The notes beneath the pieces are model-generated. The model was not told the origin of the DNA. It worked only from the letters and a program-made list of their open reading frames with translations, and searched no databases. A stretch of 64,000 nt of DNA from Pullichristensenella sp002068815 (GTDB lineage: Bacteria; Bacillota; Clostridia; Christensenellales; Aristaeellaceae), in assembly GCA_040772885.1 (NCBI GenBank), contig JAXGXF010000005.1:1-64000 (forward strand). The letters are read 5' to 3'. Every line of letters starts with the position of its first letter. The first letter of the stretch is position 1. Of this stretch, positions 1-8,647 are shown in pieces. A program made the position numbers and the translations under genes.

Positions 1-51
1 GCTCAACCGGTACACGATTCTGTGGATAGAATTTCCGGGGAGGCGCCCGCC

Positions 52-588
52 ATGCAGAAAAAAACACAGATCATGGACGATAAGCAGCTCACGCGCTCGA
101 TCACGCGCATGGCGCACGAGGTCATCGAGCGCAACAAGGGCGTCGAGGACGTCGTGCTGATCGGCGTGCGCACGCGCGGCGAGCCGCTCGCGAGGATGCT
201 CCGGGACGCGATCCTCAACGTCGAGGGCCGCGGCGTGCCGGTCGGGAGCGTCGACATCACGTTTTACCGCGACGATCTGACGCACCTCTCGCGCGACCCG
301 AAGCTCAATTTCACCGACGTGCCGTTTCCCGTCGAGGACAAAATCGCCGTGCTCGTCGACGACGTGCTCTTTACCGGCCGCACCGCGCGCGCCGCGATGG
401 ACGCGCTGATCGACCTCGGGCGGCCCCGGCGCATACAGCTCGCGGTGCTGATCGACCGCGGCCACCGGGAGCTTCCGATCCGGGCGGACTTTGTCGGAAA
501 GAACATCCCGACCGCGCTTTCCGAGTTCGTGCGCGTGAGCCTTGACGAAACCGACGGCGAGACGAGCGTGTGGCTGTGCGAAAAGTGA
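52..588 (+). CDS. pyrR: Bifunctional pyr operon regulator / uracil phosphoribosyltransferase PyrR
   Basis: PyrR binds pyr mRNA leaders in response to UMP/UTP and has weak uracil phosphoribosyltransferase activity. The 178-residue product matches the family length. The PRPP loop is seen as VLVDDVLFTGRTARAA near residues 103-118, and the family block DITFYRDDL is present. The start is set by GGGGAGG at 37-43, eight bases before the ATG; an in-frame ATG at 22 has no such site. No other pyr gene is in view, so this may be the end of an upstream operon or a lone regulator. Confident. Confidence 0.95.
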   Translation: MQKKTQIMDDKQLTRSITRMAHEVIERNKGVEDVVLIGVRTRGEPLARMLRDAILNVEGRGVPVGSVDITFYRDDLTHLSRDPKLNFTDVPFPVEDKIAVLVDDVLFTGRTARAAMDALIDLGRPRRIQLAVLIDRGHRELPIRADFVGKNIPTALSEFVRVSLDETDGETSVWLCEK

Positions 589-672
589 CCGGAAAATTCC
601 CCACAAACTGAATAAACCGGAAAAAAACTGCCGACGATAGTAGCAGAAACCCGACACGATTGGAGGGATTTT

Positions 673-1212
673 GTGCTTCGTCGGTTTTTTTGCGCGCTGT
701 TTGCGCTCCTGATGATCGCGGTATTTTCGGCCCCGGCGTCCGCCGAGCCGGTTTCCGATTTTGTCCGGCTGCACGTCGTGGCCGAGGGTGATTCCGATTG
801 GGAGCAGCAGGTAAAGCTCCATGTGCGCGACGCGTGCCTCGAGGCCGCGCGCGAGCTCCTGTCCGAGTGCGACGGCGCGGACGAGGCGTACGCGGCGCTG
901 AACGCGAACCTCGCGAAATTTCAGACCGCGGCCGTGCTCGCGGCGGGCGAGATGGGCTTTTCGGGCGAGATATCGGTCGAGACCGGCACGTTCGAATTCC
1001 CGGACAGGCTCTACGGCGACCTGTTCGTGCCCGCGGGCGACTACCGCGCGCTGCGCGTGACGCTCGGCGCGGGCGAGGGGCACAACTGGTGGTGCGTATT
1101 GTACCCGTCGCTGTGCGTGCTCGACGAAAACGCCTATCTCGCGGGGGAGCAGCCGCCCATCGAGTTCTACTCGTCGATCGGGTGCTTTCTGAGCGGACTG
1201 TTTGGAGGTTGA
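673..1212 (+). CDS. spoIIR: Stage II sporulation protein R (SpoIIR)
   Basis: SpoIIR is the forespore-made secreted signal that triggers SpoIIGA to process pro-sigma-E in the mother cell. The protein has an N-terminal signal sequence (LFALLMIAVFSAPASA), the family blocks RLHVVAEGDSDWEQQVKLHV and a C-terminal YGDLFVPAGDYRALRV followed by NWWCVLYPSLCV. The start is GTG with GGAGGG at 662-667. Its stop lies one base before the sleB start, so the two are probably translated together, an arrangement that would link two sporulation genes. Confident in the family. Confidence 0.93.
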   Translation: MLRRFFCALFALLMIAVFSAPASAEPVSDFVRLHVVAEGDSDWEQQVKLHVRDACLEAARELLSECDGADEAYAALNANLAKFQTAAVLAAGEMGFSGEISVETGTFEFPDRLYGDLFVPAGDYRALRVTLGAGEGHNWWCVLYPSLCVLDENAYLAGEQPPIEFYSSIGCFLSGLFGG

Positions 1213-1213
1213 C

Positions 1214-1885
1214 ATGAAGAAATTCCTCGCTTTGATCCTGGCGCTGATGATGCTCGCGCCGAACGCCTCGGCGGCGGTGGTGCTCGAGGTCGGCTCCTCC
1301 GGCGAGAACGTGCGCAAGGTGCAGCAGCGCCTCGTGCAGTACGGCTACGTTACCGGCACGCCCGACGGCAAGTACGGCGAGCGCACGCGCGACGCGGTCA
1401 AGGAGTTCCAGCGCAAGAACGGGCTGCTGGTCGACGGCCGCGTGGGGCCCAAGACCGCGGCGGCGCTCGGCGTGACGCTGAGTTCCGGCGGCTCGAGCGG
1501 CTCGTCGTCCACGACGACGTCCGCGAAGATCGTGTCCGCCGACCACAGGCTCCTGTCGAAGCTCGTCTACGCGGAGGCGCGCGGCGAGCCGTACAAGGGG
1601 CAGGTCGCGGTTGCGGCGGTCGTCTTGAACCGCGTCGCGAGCTCGTCCTTTCCCAACACCATCTCGGGCGTGATCTACCAGAGCGGCGCGTTTTCCTGCG
1701 TGTCGAACGGCCAGATCAATAGAACGCCCAACGCCACGGCCATCCGCGCCGCGCTCGACGCGATGAACGGGTGGGACCCGACCGGCGGCTGCCTGTACTT
1801 CTACAACCCCAGCGGGACCAGCGACAAGTGGATTCGCACGCGCACCGTCAAGACGGTCATCGGAAACCACAAATTCGCGGTCTGA
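1214..1885 (+). CDS. sleB: Spore cortex-lytic enzyme SleB (PG-binding + SleB hydrolase)
   Basis: Lytic transglycosylase that degrades spore cortex peptidoglycan at germination. Domains in order: signal peptide (residues 1-22), peptidoglycan-binding_1 domain (about 25-85, with GSSGENVRKVQQRL and YGERTRDAVKEFQ), a Ser/Gly/Thr linker, and the SleB/Hydrolase_2 domain (about 110-223) starting at LSKLVYAEARGEPYKGQVAV. The Glu in YAEARGE is the expected catalytic residue of this family. ATG at 1214 is chosen because GGAGG (1204-1208) precedes it; an in-frame TTG at 1202 overlaps the site. It is followed by ypeB, the partner needed for SleB stability in Bacillus. Confidence 0.93.
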   Translation: MKKFLALILALMMLAPNASAAVVLEVGSSGENVRKVQQRLVQYGYVTGTPDGKYGERTRDAVKEFQRKNGLLVDGRVGPKTAAALGVTLSSGGSSGSSSTTTSAKIVSADHRLLSKLVYAEARGEPYKGQVAVAAVVLNRVASSSFPNTISGVIYQSGAFSCVSNGQINRTPNATAIRAALDAMNGWDPTGGCLYFYNPSGTSDKWIRTRTVKTVIGNHKFAV

Positions 1886-1891
1886 CGGGCC

Positions 1892-1918
1892 GCTCCCCCC
1901 GCCTCGCGCGGGGGGAGC
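1892..1918 (+). terminator. GC-rich hairpin between sleB and ypeB
   Basis: A nine-base-pair perfect stem GCTCCCCCC/GGGGGGAGC with a nine-base loop lies directly after the sleB stop. There is no T-run, so it is more likely an RNA processing or attenuation hairpin than a full terminator. Confidence 0.5.
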
Positions 1919-1947
1919 AGCGAACAGTATGAAACGGGGGCGTGAAC

Positions 1948-3279
1948 ATGCAAAAAATAAGGGTTCGCGATCGGGACTATACGAAGTCGGCGCTGTTTGC
2001 GGCCTGCGCGCTGCTCGTCGGGCTGCTTGCGCTTACATTCAAGCAAAGCACGGACGTGGCGACCTTGAACACGCGGCTGTCCGGCATCTATCAGAAGGCG
2101 TTCTATGAGACCTGCGAGCTGATGGAGGGCATGTCCTCCAATCTTCGGAAGCTCCTCGTGACCGGTAGCGCCCAGCAGGAGCAGATGCTGCTCTCGGAGA
2201 TCTCGCGGCAGGCGCAGGGCGCGCAGGACGACCTGGCGATATTGCCGCTGGGCGAGAACGCGGTGTCCGCGACGATCAAGTTCGTCAACCAGGCGGGCGA
2301 CTTCTCGACTTCGCTCGCCGGGCGGCTGGCGGGCGGCGGCGCGATCTCGACGGCCGACACGCAGACGATCACGACGCTCTCCGAGACCGCGGCGGAGCTC
2401 TCCGTCGGCCTCGGGCAGCTGCTCACGCGGTTCGAGTCCGGCGAGAACGTGTTCCTCGGCGCCTACGACGAGACCGGCGGCGAGAACCTCTATCCGCTGA
2501 CGAACCCGGCGACCGCGTACCCGGTGCTGCTCTACGACGGGCCGTTCTCCGACAGCATCGGCCAGACGGAGTTCCGCGCGCTCAAGGGCCTCGCGGACGT
2601 GAGCCGGCAGGACGCCGAGCGGGCGCTACGGGCCTTCGTGGGCATGGACGCCGTGACCGAATTGACCTTCGACGGCGAGAGCCAGATTCCGGTCAGCTGC
2701 TACGAGTTCTCGCTCACCGCGAACGGCTATCGGATGAGCGCGGGCGTGACGAAGGCGGGCGGGAAAATGCTCTACCTGCTGCCCAACGACGGCGTGACCG
2801 ACATTAGGCTTTCCGATTCGCAGGCCGTCGACGCCGCGCGCGCGTTCCTGATCTCGCGCGGGTTCGGCGACATGAAGGAGAGCTACTACAGCCAGTACGA
2901 CGGCATCATGACGGTCAACTTCTCCGCGGTGCAGGATACGGTCGTCTTGTACCCGGACCTCGTCAAGCTCCAGGTATCGCTCGCGGACGGCATGGTCATC
3001 GGCATGGAGGACGGGGGATACCTCCGCAACCACGTCCCGCGCGCGCTGAGCCTGCCCGCGATCTCCGAGGAGGAGGCGCTCTCGCGGCTGGGCGGCCGGT
3101 TGACCGCGAGCACCGTGCGGCTGTGCGTGATCCCGGAGAACGCGAACGAGTACCTCTGCTATGAGATCTCCGCGACCGACGGACAGGACATGTACCTCGT
3201 CTATATCGACGCCCAGACCGGCGCGGAGCGCGAACTCCTGCAGGTCATCAGCGACGAGAACGGCGTACTGGTGGTGTAG
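1948..3279 (+). CDS. ypeB: Germination protein YpeB
   Basis: YpeB is a membrane-anchored spore protein that stabilises and localises SleB. The 443-residue product has a single N-terminal membrane segment (residues about 14-30, SALFAACALLVGLLALTF), a long helical YpeB domain (to about residue 210) and C-terminal PepSY-like repeats, for example around VDAARAFLISRGFGDMKESYY and the final region with YLVYIDAQTGAERELL. Length and order fit Bacillus YpeB. ATG 1948 is taken; GTG 1942 in the same frame is possible and neither has a strong ribosome site. It forms the usual sleB-ypeB pair. Confidence 0.92.
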   Translation: MQKIRVRDRDYTKSALFAACALLVGLLALTFKQSTDVATLNTRLSGIYQKAFYETCELMEGMSSNLRKLLVTGSAQQEQMLLSEISRQAQGAQDDLAILPLGENAVSATIKFVNQAGDFSTSLAGRLAGGGAISTADTQTITTLSETAAELSVGLGQLLTRFESGENVFLGAYDETGGENLYPLTNPATAYPVLLYDGPFSDSIGQTEFRALKGLADVSRQDAERALRAFVGMDAVTELTFDGESQIPVSCYEFSLTANGYRMSAGVTKAGGKMLYLLPNDGVTDIRLSDSQAVDAARAFLISRGFGDMKESYYSQYDGIMTVNFSAVQDTVVLYPDLVKLQVSLADGMVIGMEDGGYLRNHVPRALSLPAISEEEALSRLGGRLTASTVRLCVIPENANEYLCYEISATDGQDMYLVYIDAQTGAERELLQVISDENGVLVV

Positions 3280-3395
3280 CTTCGACGCGATTTTTACGGA
3301 TACGGGCGAAAGGAGGGGGCGCTGTGGATATGCTTTCACACAGGGGAACCGGCGCGCATAGCATGCAGCAGACAGTCTATGCGGAGCGTGAAACC

Positions 3396-3740
3396 ATGAT
3401 TGCTAGAGGGGATCTGTTCAGCGCCAGCCTCGATCCCGTGGTGGGTTCGGAGCAGGGCGGCGTACGGCCCGTTCTGGTCATCCAGAACGACGTCGGAAAC
3501 CGCCACAGCCCGACCGTCATTGTGCTTGCCATCACGGGACAGGTCAACAAGGCGCGGCTTCCCACCCATGTACCCGTCCCCGCAGGTGCAAATGGACTGC
3601 AGAAAGACAGCGTGATCCTGGCCGAGCAAATCCGCACGCTCGACAAGCGGCGCCTCAGGGAGCGCATAGGCACCCTTCCGCCGGAAATTATGGAAAAAGT
3701 CGCGGAGGCGGTCAGGATCTCGCTCGGATTCACCGAATGA
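3396..3740 (+). CDS. mazF: MazF/PemK family mRNA interferase toxin
   Basis: Ribosome-independent endoribonuclease of the MazF/EndoA family. Family blocks: RGDLFSASLDPVVGSEQGG and RPVLVIQNDVGN near the N-terminus, then DSVILAEQIRTLDKRRL. The start at 3396 puts RGD at residue 4, as in relatives, with GGAG at 3383-3386. However AAAGGAGGGGG at 3309-3319 is a much stronger site and fits GTG 3324, which would add 24 residues. No antitoxin gene is recognisable upstream, where ypeB ends 44 bases before GTG 3324, nor downstream. The gene ends before a strong terminator. Confidence 0.88.
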   Translation: MIARGDLFSASLDPVVGSEQGGVRPVLVIQNDVGNRHSPTVIVLAITGQVNKARLPTHVPVPAGANGLQKDSVILAEQIRTLDKRRLRERIGTLPPEIMEKVAEAVRISLGFTE

Positions 3741-3787
3741 TCGGGCGACGCGGAAGCCGCGGAGGAAATGACGCTTGAATAACGCAG

Positions 3788-3818
3788 GCCCGCCGACGAA
3801 ACGCCGGCGGGCTTTTTT
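3788..3818 (+). terminator. Rho-independent terminator after mazF
   Basis: Eight-base-pair stem GCCCGCCG/CGGCGGGC (3788-3795 and 3805-3812) followed by six T residues at 3813-3818. Confidence 0.88.
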
Positions 3819-3837
3819 CATTGTATTGGGGAGAATC

Positions 3838-5112
3838 TCACGCGGCCTTCGGCGCCGCGGACTTCATCTGATTTTCGGGGTCCTTCTTCTTCGCGACGGC
3901 GCTCCACGTGTGCATGACGAGCGAGAGCGCGATGACGCCGTAGGAGATGAACGCGCGGAAGAACTCGGAGATCGTGGCGTTGCCGAACAGCGTCGTGCCC
4001 GCTCCCTGCACCACGATGAACAGCAGGTGGAACAGTATGCAGCCCAAGAGCGCCTGGCCGTTCGTCGCCTTCGCGATGGACGCGCCGCCGACGAGTATCG
4101 CTGCGCCCGCGTACAGCCCGACCTGCTCGTGCGCGCCGTAGGTCTGCAAAGACCCCATGTGCTGCGCGTAGATCAGGTGGCCGAGGCTCGCGAGCACCGT
4201 CGAAAAGACGATCGCGGTCACGCGCACGCGGTCGACGTTGATGCCCGCGGCGTTCGCGACGACGCGGTTCTGCCCGACCGCGCGGAACTGCTGGCCGAGC
4301 CGCGTTTTCATGATCATCACGTTGAACGCGCACAGAAGCCCCACGATCGCAAACGTGATCACCGGCACGCGGACCGACTTGAACAGGTCCTTGACGAAGG
4401 GGAACTGGATGGCGATGACGCACGCCGAGGACGCCCCGAGCACCCAGATCATCTTCGAGAGCTTCAGCTTCTTCAAGAGGAACAGAAGCACCAGAATTGC
4501 CGCGATGGCGCCCGCGAACAGGTACAGCGCCGGCTCGAATCCGAGCTTTACGAGGTTGTCCAGCGCGTACTTGACGCCGGTCGCCTTCGAGAGGTCGAGC
4601 GTGTTCGCGACGCCGGTCGAGCCCTTGATGACGAGCGGCGCCTTGAGCCAGGATCAGGTTTCCGAGGGATGAACAGGAACAGAAGCTGGTAGAGCCCGTT
4701 CGCGAAGAAGCCAGGATCATGCCGCCGATCATCTCCTGCCCCTTCATCTTGTTGAGCAGTTTTCCGATCAGGGAGGCCGAACAGCGCCGAGGATCGGGAT
4801 CGTCAGCGCGACCGCCATCGCGAAGCCGCCGATGCCGGGAATCCGCCACTCGAGCACCCACAAAAGCGAGATCTGCGCGGCCATCGCGCCGATGGTGATC
4901 GCGAAGTTGATGCCCATGCCCGCGACGATCGGTATGATCAGCGCGAGCACGATGAAGGCGTTGCGCGCGAGCCGGTTGAACAGCTCCATCGCGACGAAGG
5001 AGATCTGCATCCTGCCCAGCGCCATGCCCACGACGCACAGTATGATGAACATCACCATGACGACGTTCTTGCGCAGCCATCCGCCGATGTCGTACTTACG
5101 CACGCGAACCAC
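3838..5112 (-). pseudogene. ABC transporter permease, RbsC-like, with several frameshifts
   Basis: Second permease of the DUF3798-linked importer. The N-terminal third (reading from GTG 5112) and the C-terminal half (below about 4640) lie in the same global frame and match BPD_transp_2 permeases, ending with VGLYAGAAILVGGASIAKA and a basic tail. Between about 4640 and 4800 at least four small indels break the frame: near 4648-4655, 4661-4668, 4711-4718 and 4766-4795. Restoring them gives a continuous membrane protein of about 425 residues with segments such as GKLLNKMKGQEMIGGMIL. Two breakpoints coincide with CCAGGATC. Either a decaying gene or a consensus error; the lengths on both sides favour the latter. 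The start overlaps the previous permease by 17 bases. Confidence 0.75.
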
Positions 5113-6973
5113 CCCCCGCCTTCGTCAGCGCATAGAGTATGATTCCGTTCGAAATCAAAATGCGCATCGTCTCCGAGATCGTCGACTGCGGAACCAGCAC
5201 GTTTGCGACCGGCATGCCCAGCGTCAGGACGCCCTGGAACAGGAACGAGCCGATGATCACGTGGCTGATCTTCGCGCGCGACGTCGACGCGCCGCCGATC
5301 AATATCGCGGACGCGGCGATGAAGCCCATCTGCCGGGGCGCGGAATAGAGCTGCATGAAGCCGTAGCTCTGGCTGTAGACGATGATGCCGACCGCGCCGA
5401 GCACCGTCGAGAGGACCGTGCCGATCACGCGCATGCGGTTCACGGACACGCCGGTCGCCTCGGCAAAGCGCGGGTTGTTGCCGACGGCCTGCATCGCGAC
5501 GCCCGTCTTCGAGCGCGAGAACAGCCACATCAGCACGCAGCAGAGCGCCATGAAGAGCAATAGCCCCGTCGGAACCGTGAAGCCCCCGATCCTGAACTCG
5601 AGGAAGTCGTTGAGAATATGCTTATAAGCGCCTTCGAGCCTGAGCGTCACGCGCAGCCCCGGGCCGAGCGGCCAGCGCAGCTTCGGCGAGTTGAACGGAA
5701 GCAGCATCCACGCGATGCTCATCAGCGACACGACCGAGAAGCCGACGTAGGTCGTCACCTGCATCTCGTTGCCCTTCAGCCGGTTCAGCAGGTGGCCGTA
5801 GCCGAAGCCGATGACCGCGGCGATCGAGCAGCCGGTCGCGATCGCAAACAGGAAGCCCCAGAGGCCCTGGAAGCCGAACTCGATGCACATCAGCCCGCCG
5901 AGAAGCCCGCCGATGATGCCCAGCGGCAGCCCCAGGTTCAGGCTGATGCCGCACTGTATGCCCGGCAGCATCGCCAGCACGAGTATGCTGTTCATCGCCA
6001 TGCGCACGACGGCGTTCGAGAGGAGCACCGTCAGCGACAGGTCGTAGACGACCGCGAGCACGCACATCAGCATGAAGAACACCGTGATGATGAGCCGCGG
6101 GAGCCCGAGCGATTTGAGCAGCGGCCGCCCGAAGAACACCAGCAGCGCCACGAGGATCAGCGCGACGCCGACCGTCACCATGTCGTCCCCGAAGCGCGTG
6201 ACCCACGTCCCGAGCCCGGACTGGCCGAAGCCCGCGAGCCTGTCGTACTGGCTCTCGAAGTTGTCGCCCCGCTGGTAGAGCAGGTTCTTGATCGTCGGCG
6301 TCAGCGTGTGGAGAGAAGCGTCGTCGAGCACCGGGTAGACGCCCTTGAGCGCGGCGCTGAGGTTCAAAAACGCCTCGTCGACCGAAGCCTGGAGCGCGGC
6401 CATCTCCGCGGTCGCCACGAAGCCCGACATGTCTACCTTCGGCGCCTCCTCGAGCTCGAGCTCGGCCTCGCCGAGGCCCGCGTCTTCGGTCAGCGACGCG
6501 TCGACGTCCTCCTCCGGCGCGGGAGTCGGCTGGATTTCCTGCATCTTTTCGATGTAGGCGGCCTCGTCCTTTGTCGTCTGCACATCGAGCGCGCGCTGCG
6601 CGACGAGCATCGCCTCGACCGCCGGCACGAGTTCGGACGTGTCGACCGTCGAGAGGTCGACCTCGGTGACCATGTTCTCCGCGGCCGCGCGCGCGTTTGT
6701 CTCCGCCTCGGCGACCGCGGCCTTGATCGCGTCGAGCTTGCCGCCCTCGGCCTTGACCCGCGCGCGCGCGGCGTCCTTCTCGGCCTCGATCATCGCCTCG
6801 ACCGAGCCCTTGCCGGTCGTGATCAGAAGCGCGGTCAGCCGAAGGTCGCGCAACATCTGCTCGCCGGAGTCGCTGAAGCGGTTCATGACGCCCAGAACGC
6901 CGCCCCCGATCAGCGCGACCGCCGCGACCAAGAGCACGATCGTCGCAATTCTCTGTGATCTTGTGCTACGCAT
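5096..6973 (-). CDS. ABC transporter permease with large N-terminal extracytoplasmic insertion
   Basis: First permease of the importer, BPD_transp_2 (RbsC/LivH-like) family, 625 residues instead of the usual 320-400. A membrane segment at about 9-30 is followed by roughly 240 residues that are charged, helical and Ala/Glu-rich (about 31-270, with KDAARARVKAEGGKLDAIK and an acidic PTPAPEEDVD stretch). The normal permease core then starts at about residue 275. The core contains GISLNLGLPLGIIGGLLGG and the late family motif GFIAASAILIGGASTSRAKI. ATGCGTAG overlaps the ATPase stop, showing tight coupling. The inserted part probably faces outside and could contact the binding protein; that is inference. 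Confidence 0.85.
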   Translation of the reverse strand: MRSTRSQRIATIVLLVAAVALIGGGVLGVMNRFSDSGEQMLRDLRLTALLITTGKGSVEAMIEAEKDAARARVKAEGGKLDAIKAAVAEAETNARAAAENMVTEVDLSTVDTSELVPAVEAMLVAQRALDVQTTKDEAAYIEKMQEIQPTPAPEEDVDASLTEDAGLGEAELELEEAPKVDMSGFVATAEMAALQASVDEAFLNLSAALKGVYPVLDDASLHTLTPTIKNLLYQRGDNFESQYDRLAGFGQSGLGTWVTRFGDDMVTVGVALILVALLVFFGRPLLKSLGLPRLIITVFFMLMCVLAVVYDLSLTVLLSNAVVRMAMNSILVLAMLPGIQCGISLNLGLPLGIIGGLLGGLMCIEFGFQGLWGFLFAIATGCSIAAVIGFGYGHLLNRLKGNEMQVTTYVGFSVVSLMSIAWMLLPFNSPKLRWPLGPGLRVTLRLEGAYKHILNDFLEFRIGGFTVPTGLLLFMALCCVLMWLFSRSKTGVAMQAVGNNPRFAEATGVSVNRMRVIGTVLSTVLGAVGIIVYSQSYGFMQLYSAPRQMGFIAASAILIGGASTSRAKISHVIIGSFLFQGVLTLGMPVANVLVPQSTISETMRILISNGIILYALTKAGGGSRA

Positions 6974-8571
6974 GTTCCGGCATGCCTCCCTCTGTAGGTT
7001 TGAGGCCCGACATCGCCAGGCCGAAGTCCGCGTCCGGGCTGTCCGGCGGCAAAATGTCGACCACCTGTCCCTCGGAGACGATCGCGATGCGGTCGCAGAT
7101 CGAGCGCAGCTCGAGCAATTCCGAGGACACCATGACGATCGTCATGCCGCGCTCGCGGTTCAAGCGGACGAGCGTCTCGAGCACGAGCCGCTTCGCGCCG
7201 ATGTCTATGCCGCGCGTCGGCTCCGAGACGAACAGGAACTTCGGGTTCATCGTCAGCGCCCGCGCGACGCAGACCTTCTGCTGGTTGCCGCCGGAGAGCG
7301 TGCCGACCGCCTGCTTTGACGACGTGCAGCGGATGTCGAGGTCCTTGATCAGCTGCTGCGCGTGCTTCCGGACCGCGGGTCCGTTTTTCGAGGTGAGCCC
7401 GAGCACGCGGTGCAAAAACCGGCCGTGCACCTGCATCGCGCTGAACGCGATGTTGTCCTCGATCGACTGGTCGAGCAAAAGTCCTACGCCGCGCCGGTCC
7501 TCGGAGACCATCGCCATGCCGCTTTCCAGCGCCGTTCTCGCGCTGTTGAGCGGCAGCGGCTTTCCGAACAGCTCGATTGCGCCCTCGGCGGGGTAGAGGC
7601 CCATGACGCCGTTCGGGATGCCGATCTTGCCCTGCCCGGCGAGGCCGCCGATGCCCAGAATCTCGCCCTCGTACACGTCGAGGTTCACGCCCTTGACCTC
7701 CTCGCCGGGCATGTCCACGACCAGGTTCTTTATCGTGAGGGCGCTCGCCTTGGCCGCCTGCGCGCTTTTCGGCACGTCGACGACCGCCTCGCCCTTGCGT
7801 CCGATCATAAGCTCCGCGAGCTCGACCAGGGTGGTCTCCTTCGCCCTGCGCGTCGCGGCCAGCTTGCCGTCGCGCAGTATCGTGATGCTGTCGGAGGCAG
7901 CCATCCTCGTCCAGGCGGTGCGTGATAAAGATGATCGCGATGCCGCTCGCCGCGATCTTTTTCATGACCGAAATGAGCTTGTCCGCCTCGGACTCGGTGA
8001 GCACGGCGGTCGGCTCGTCAAATACGAGCAGCTTGATGCCCTTCTTGTCGATCTCGCGCGCGATCTCGATGAACTGCATGTAGCCGACCGGCAGCCCCGC
8101 GACCAGCGTGTATTCGTCGATGCCCATGCCGACGGAGTCGAGCGCCTTGCGGGCGTCCCGGTGCATCGTCGCCATGTCGAGGTTTTCGAGGTTCTTGTTG
8201 CGAAGCGCGCGGCTCAGAAGCGTCGGCTTCGTGATCTCGCGGTTGAGCTTGATGTTCTCGGTGATGTTGAAGCCCGGCAGCAGCATGAACTCCTGGTGCA
8301 CCATGCCGATTCCCATGTCCATCGCCGCGTGCGGCGAAAGGATGTGCGCCGGGTTTCCCTCGATTGAGACAGAGCCCTCGTAGCCGCCGGTCGCGTGGAT
8401 GACCGGCATGCCGAACAGCACGTTCATCAAGGTCGACTTGCCCGCGCCGTTTTCGCCCAGCAGCGCGTGAATCTCGCCCGGGCGCACCGAGAGCGACACG
8501 TTTGAGAGCACCGTCGTCTCGCCGTACCGCTTGGTGATGTCTCGCATTTCCAGCACGTATTCTGCGGTCAA
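6966..8571 (-). pseudogene. ABC transporter ATP-binding protein, RbsA-like, one frameshift
   Basis: Two-domain ATPase of the sugar/nucleoside importer type. The first domain shows Walker A GENGAGKST, a degenerate signature LPVGYMQFIEIA and Walker B LLVFDEPTAVLT. The frame is lost inside ITHRLDE at 7901-7908 (minus-strand GAGGATGG, apparently two bases short of GAGGTGATGG). The second half continues in another frame from MAASDSITILRDGKLA to the stop at 6966, with LSGGNQQKV and FLFVSEPTRGID. Joined length would be about 535 residues, normal for RbsA. Start is TTG after GGGAGG. The break lies in the same operon as the frameshifted permease, so a local sequence-quality problem must be excluded. 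Confidence 0.78.
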
Positions 8572-8599
8572 TGGGTTTTCCTCCCTTTAAACCGGGAAT

Positions 8600-8628
8600 C
8601 GGCCCGCCTCCTCGGAAGAGGCGGGCCG
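8600..8628 (-). terminator. Intercistronic hairpin between binding protein and ATPase genes
   Basis: Eleven-base-pair stem CGGCCCGCCTC/GAGGCGGGCCG with a seven-base loop and no T-run. Its position just after the binding-protein stop suggests partial termination or 3'-end protection, which would give more binding protein than ATPase. Confidence 0.55.
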
Positions 8629-8647
8629 TTTCACCCCGGGGATCGCT

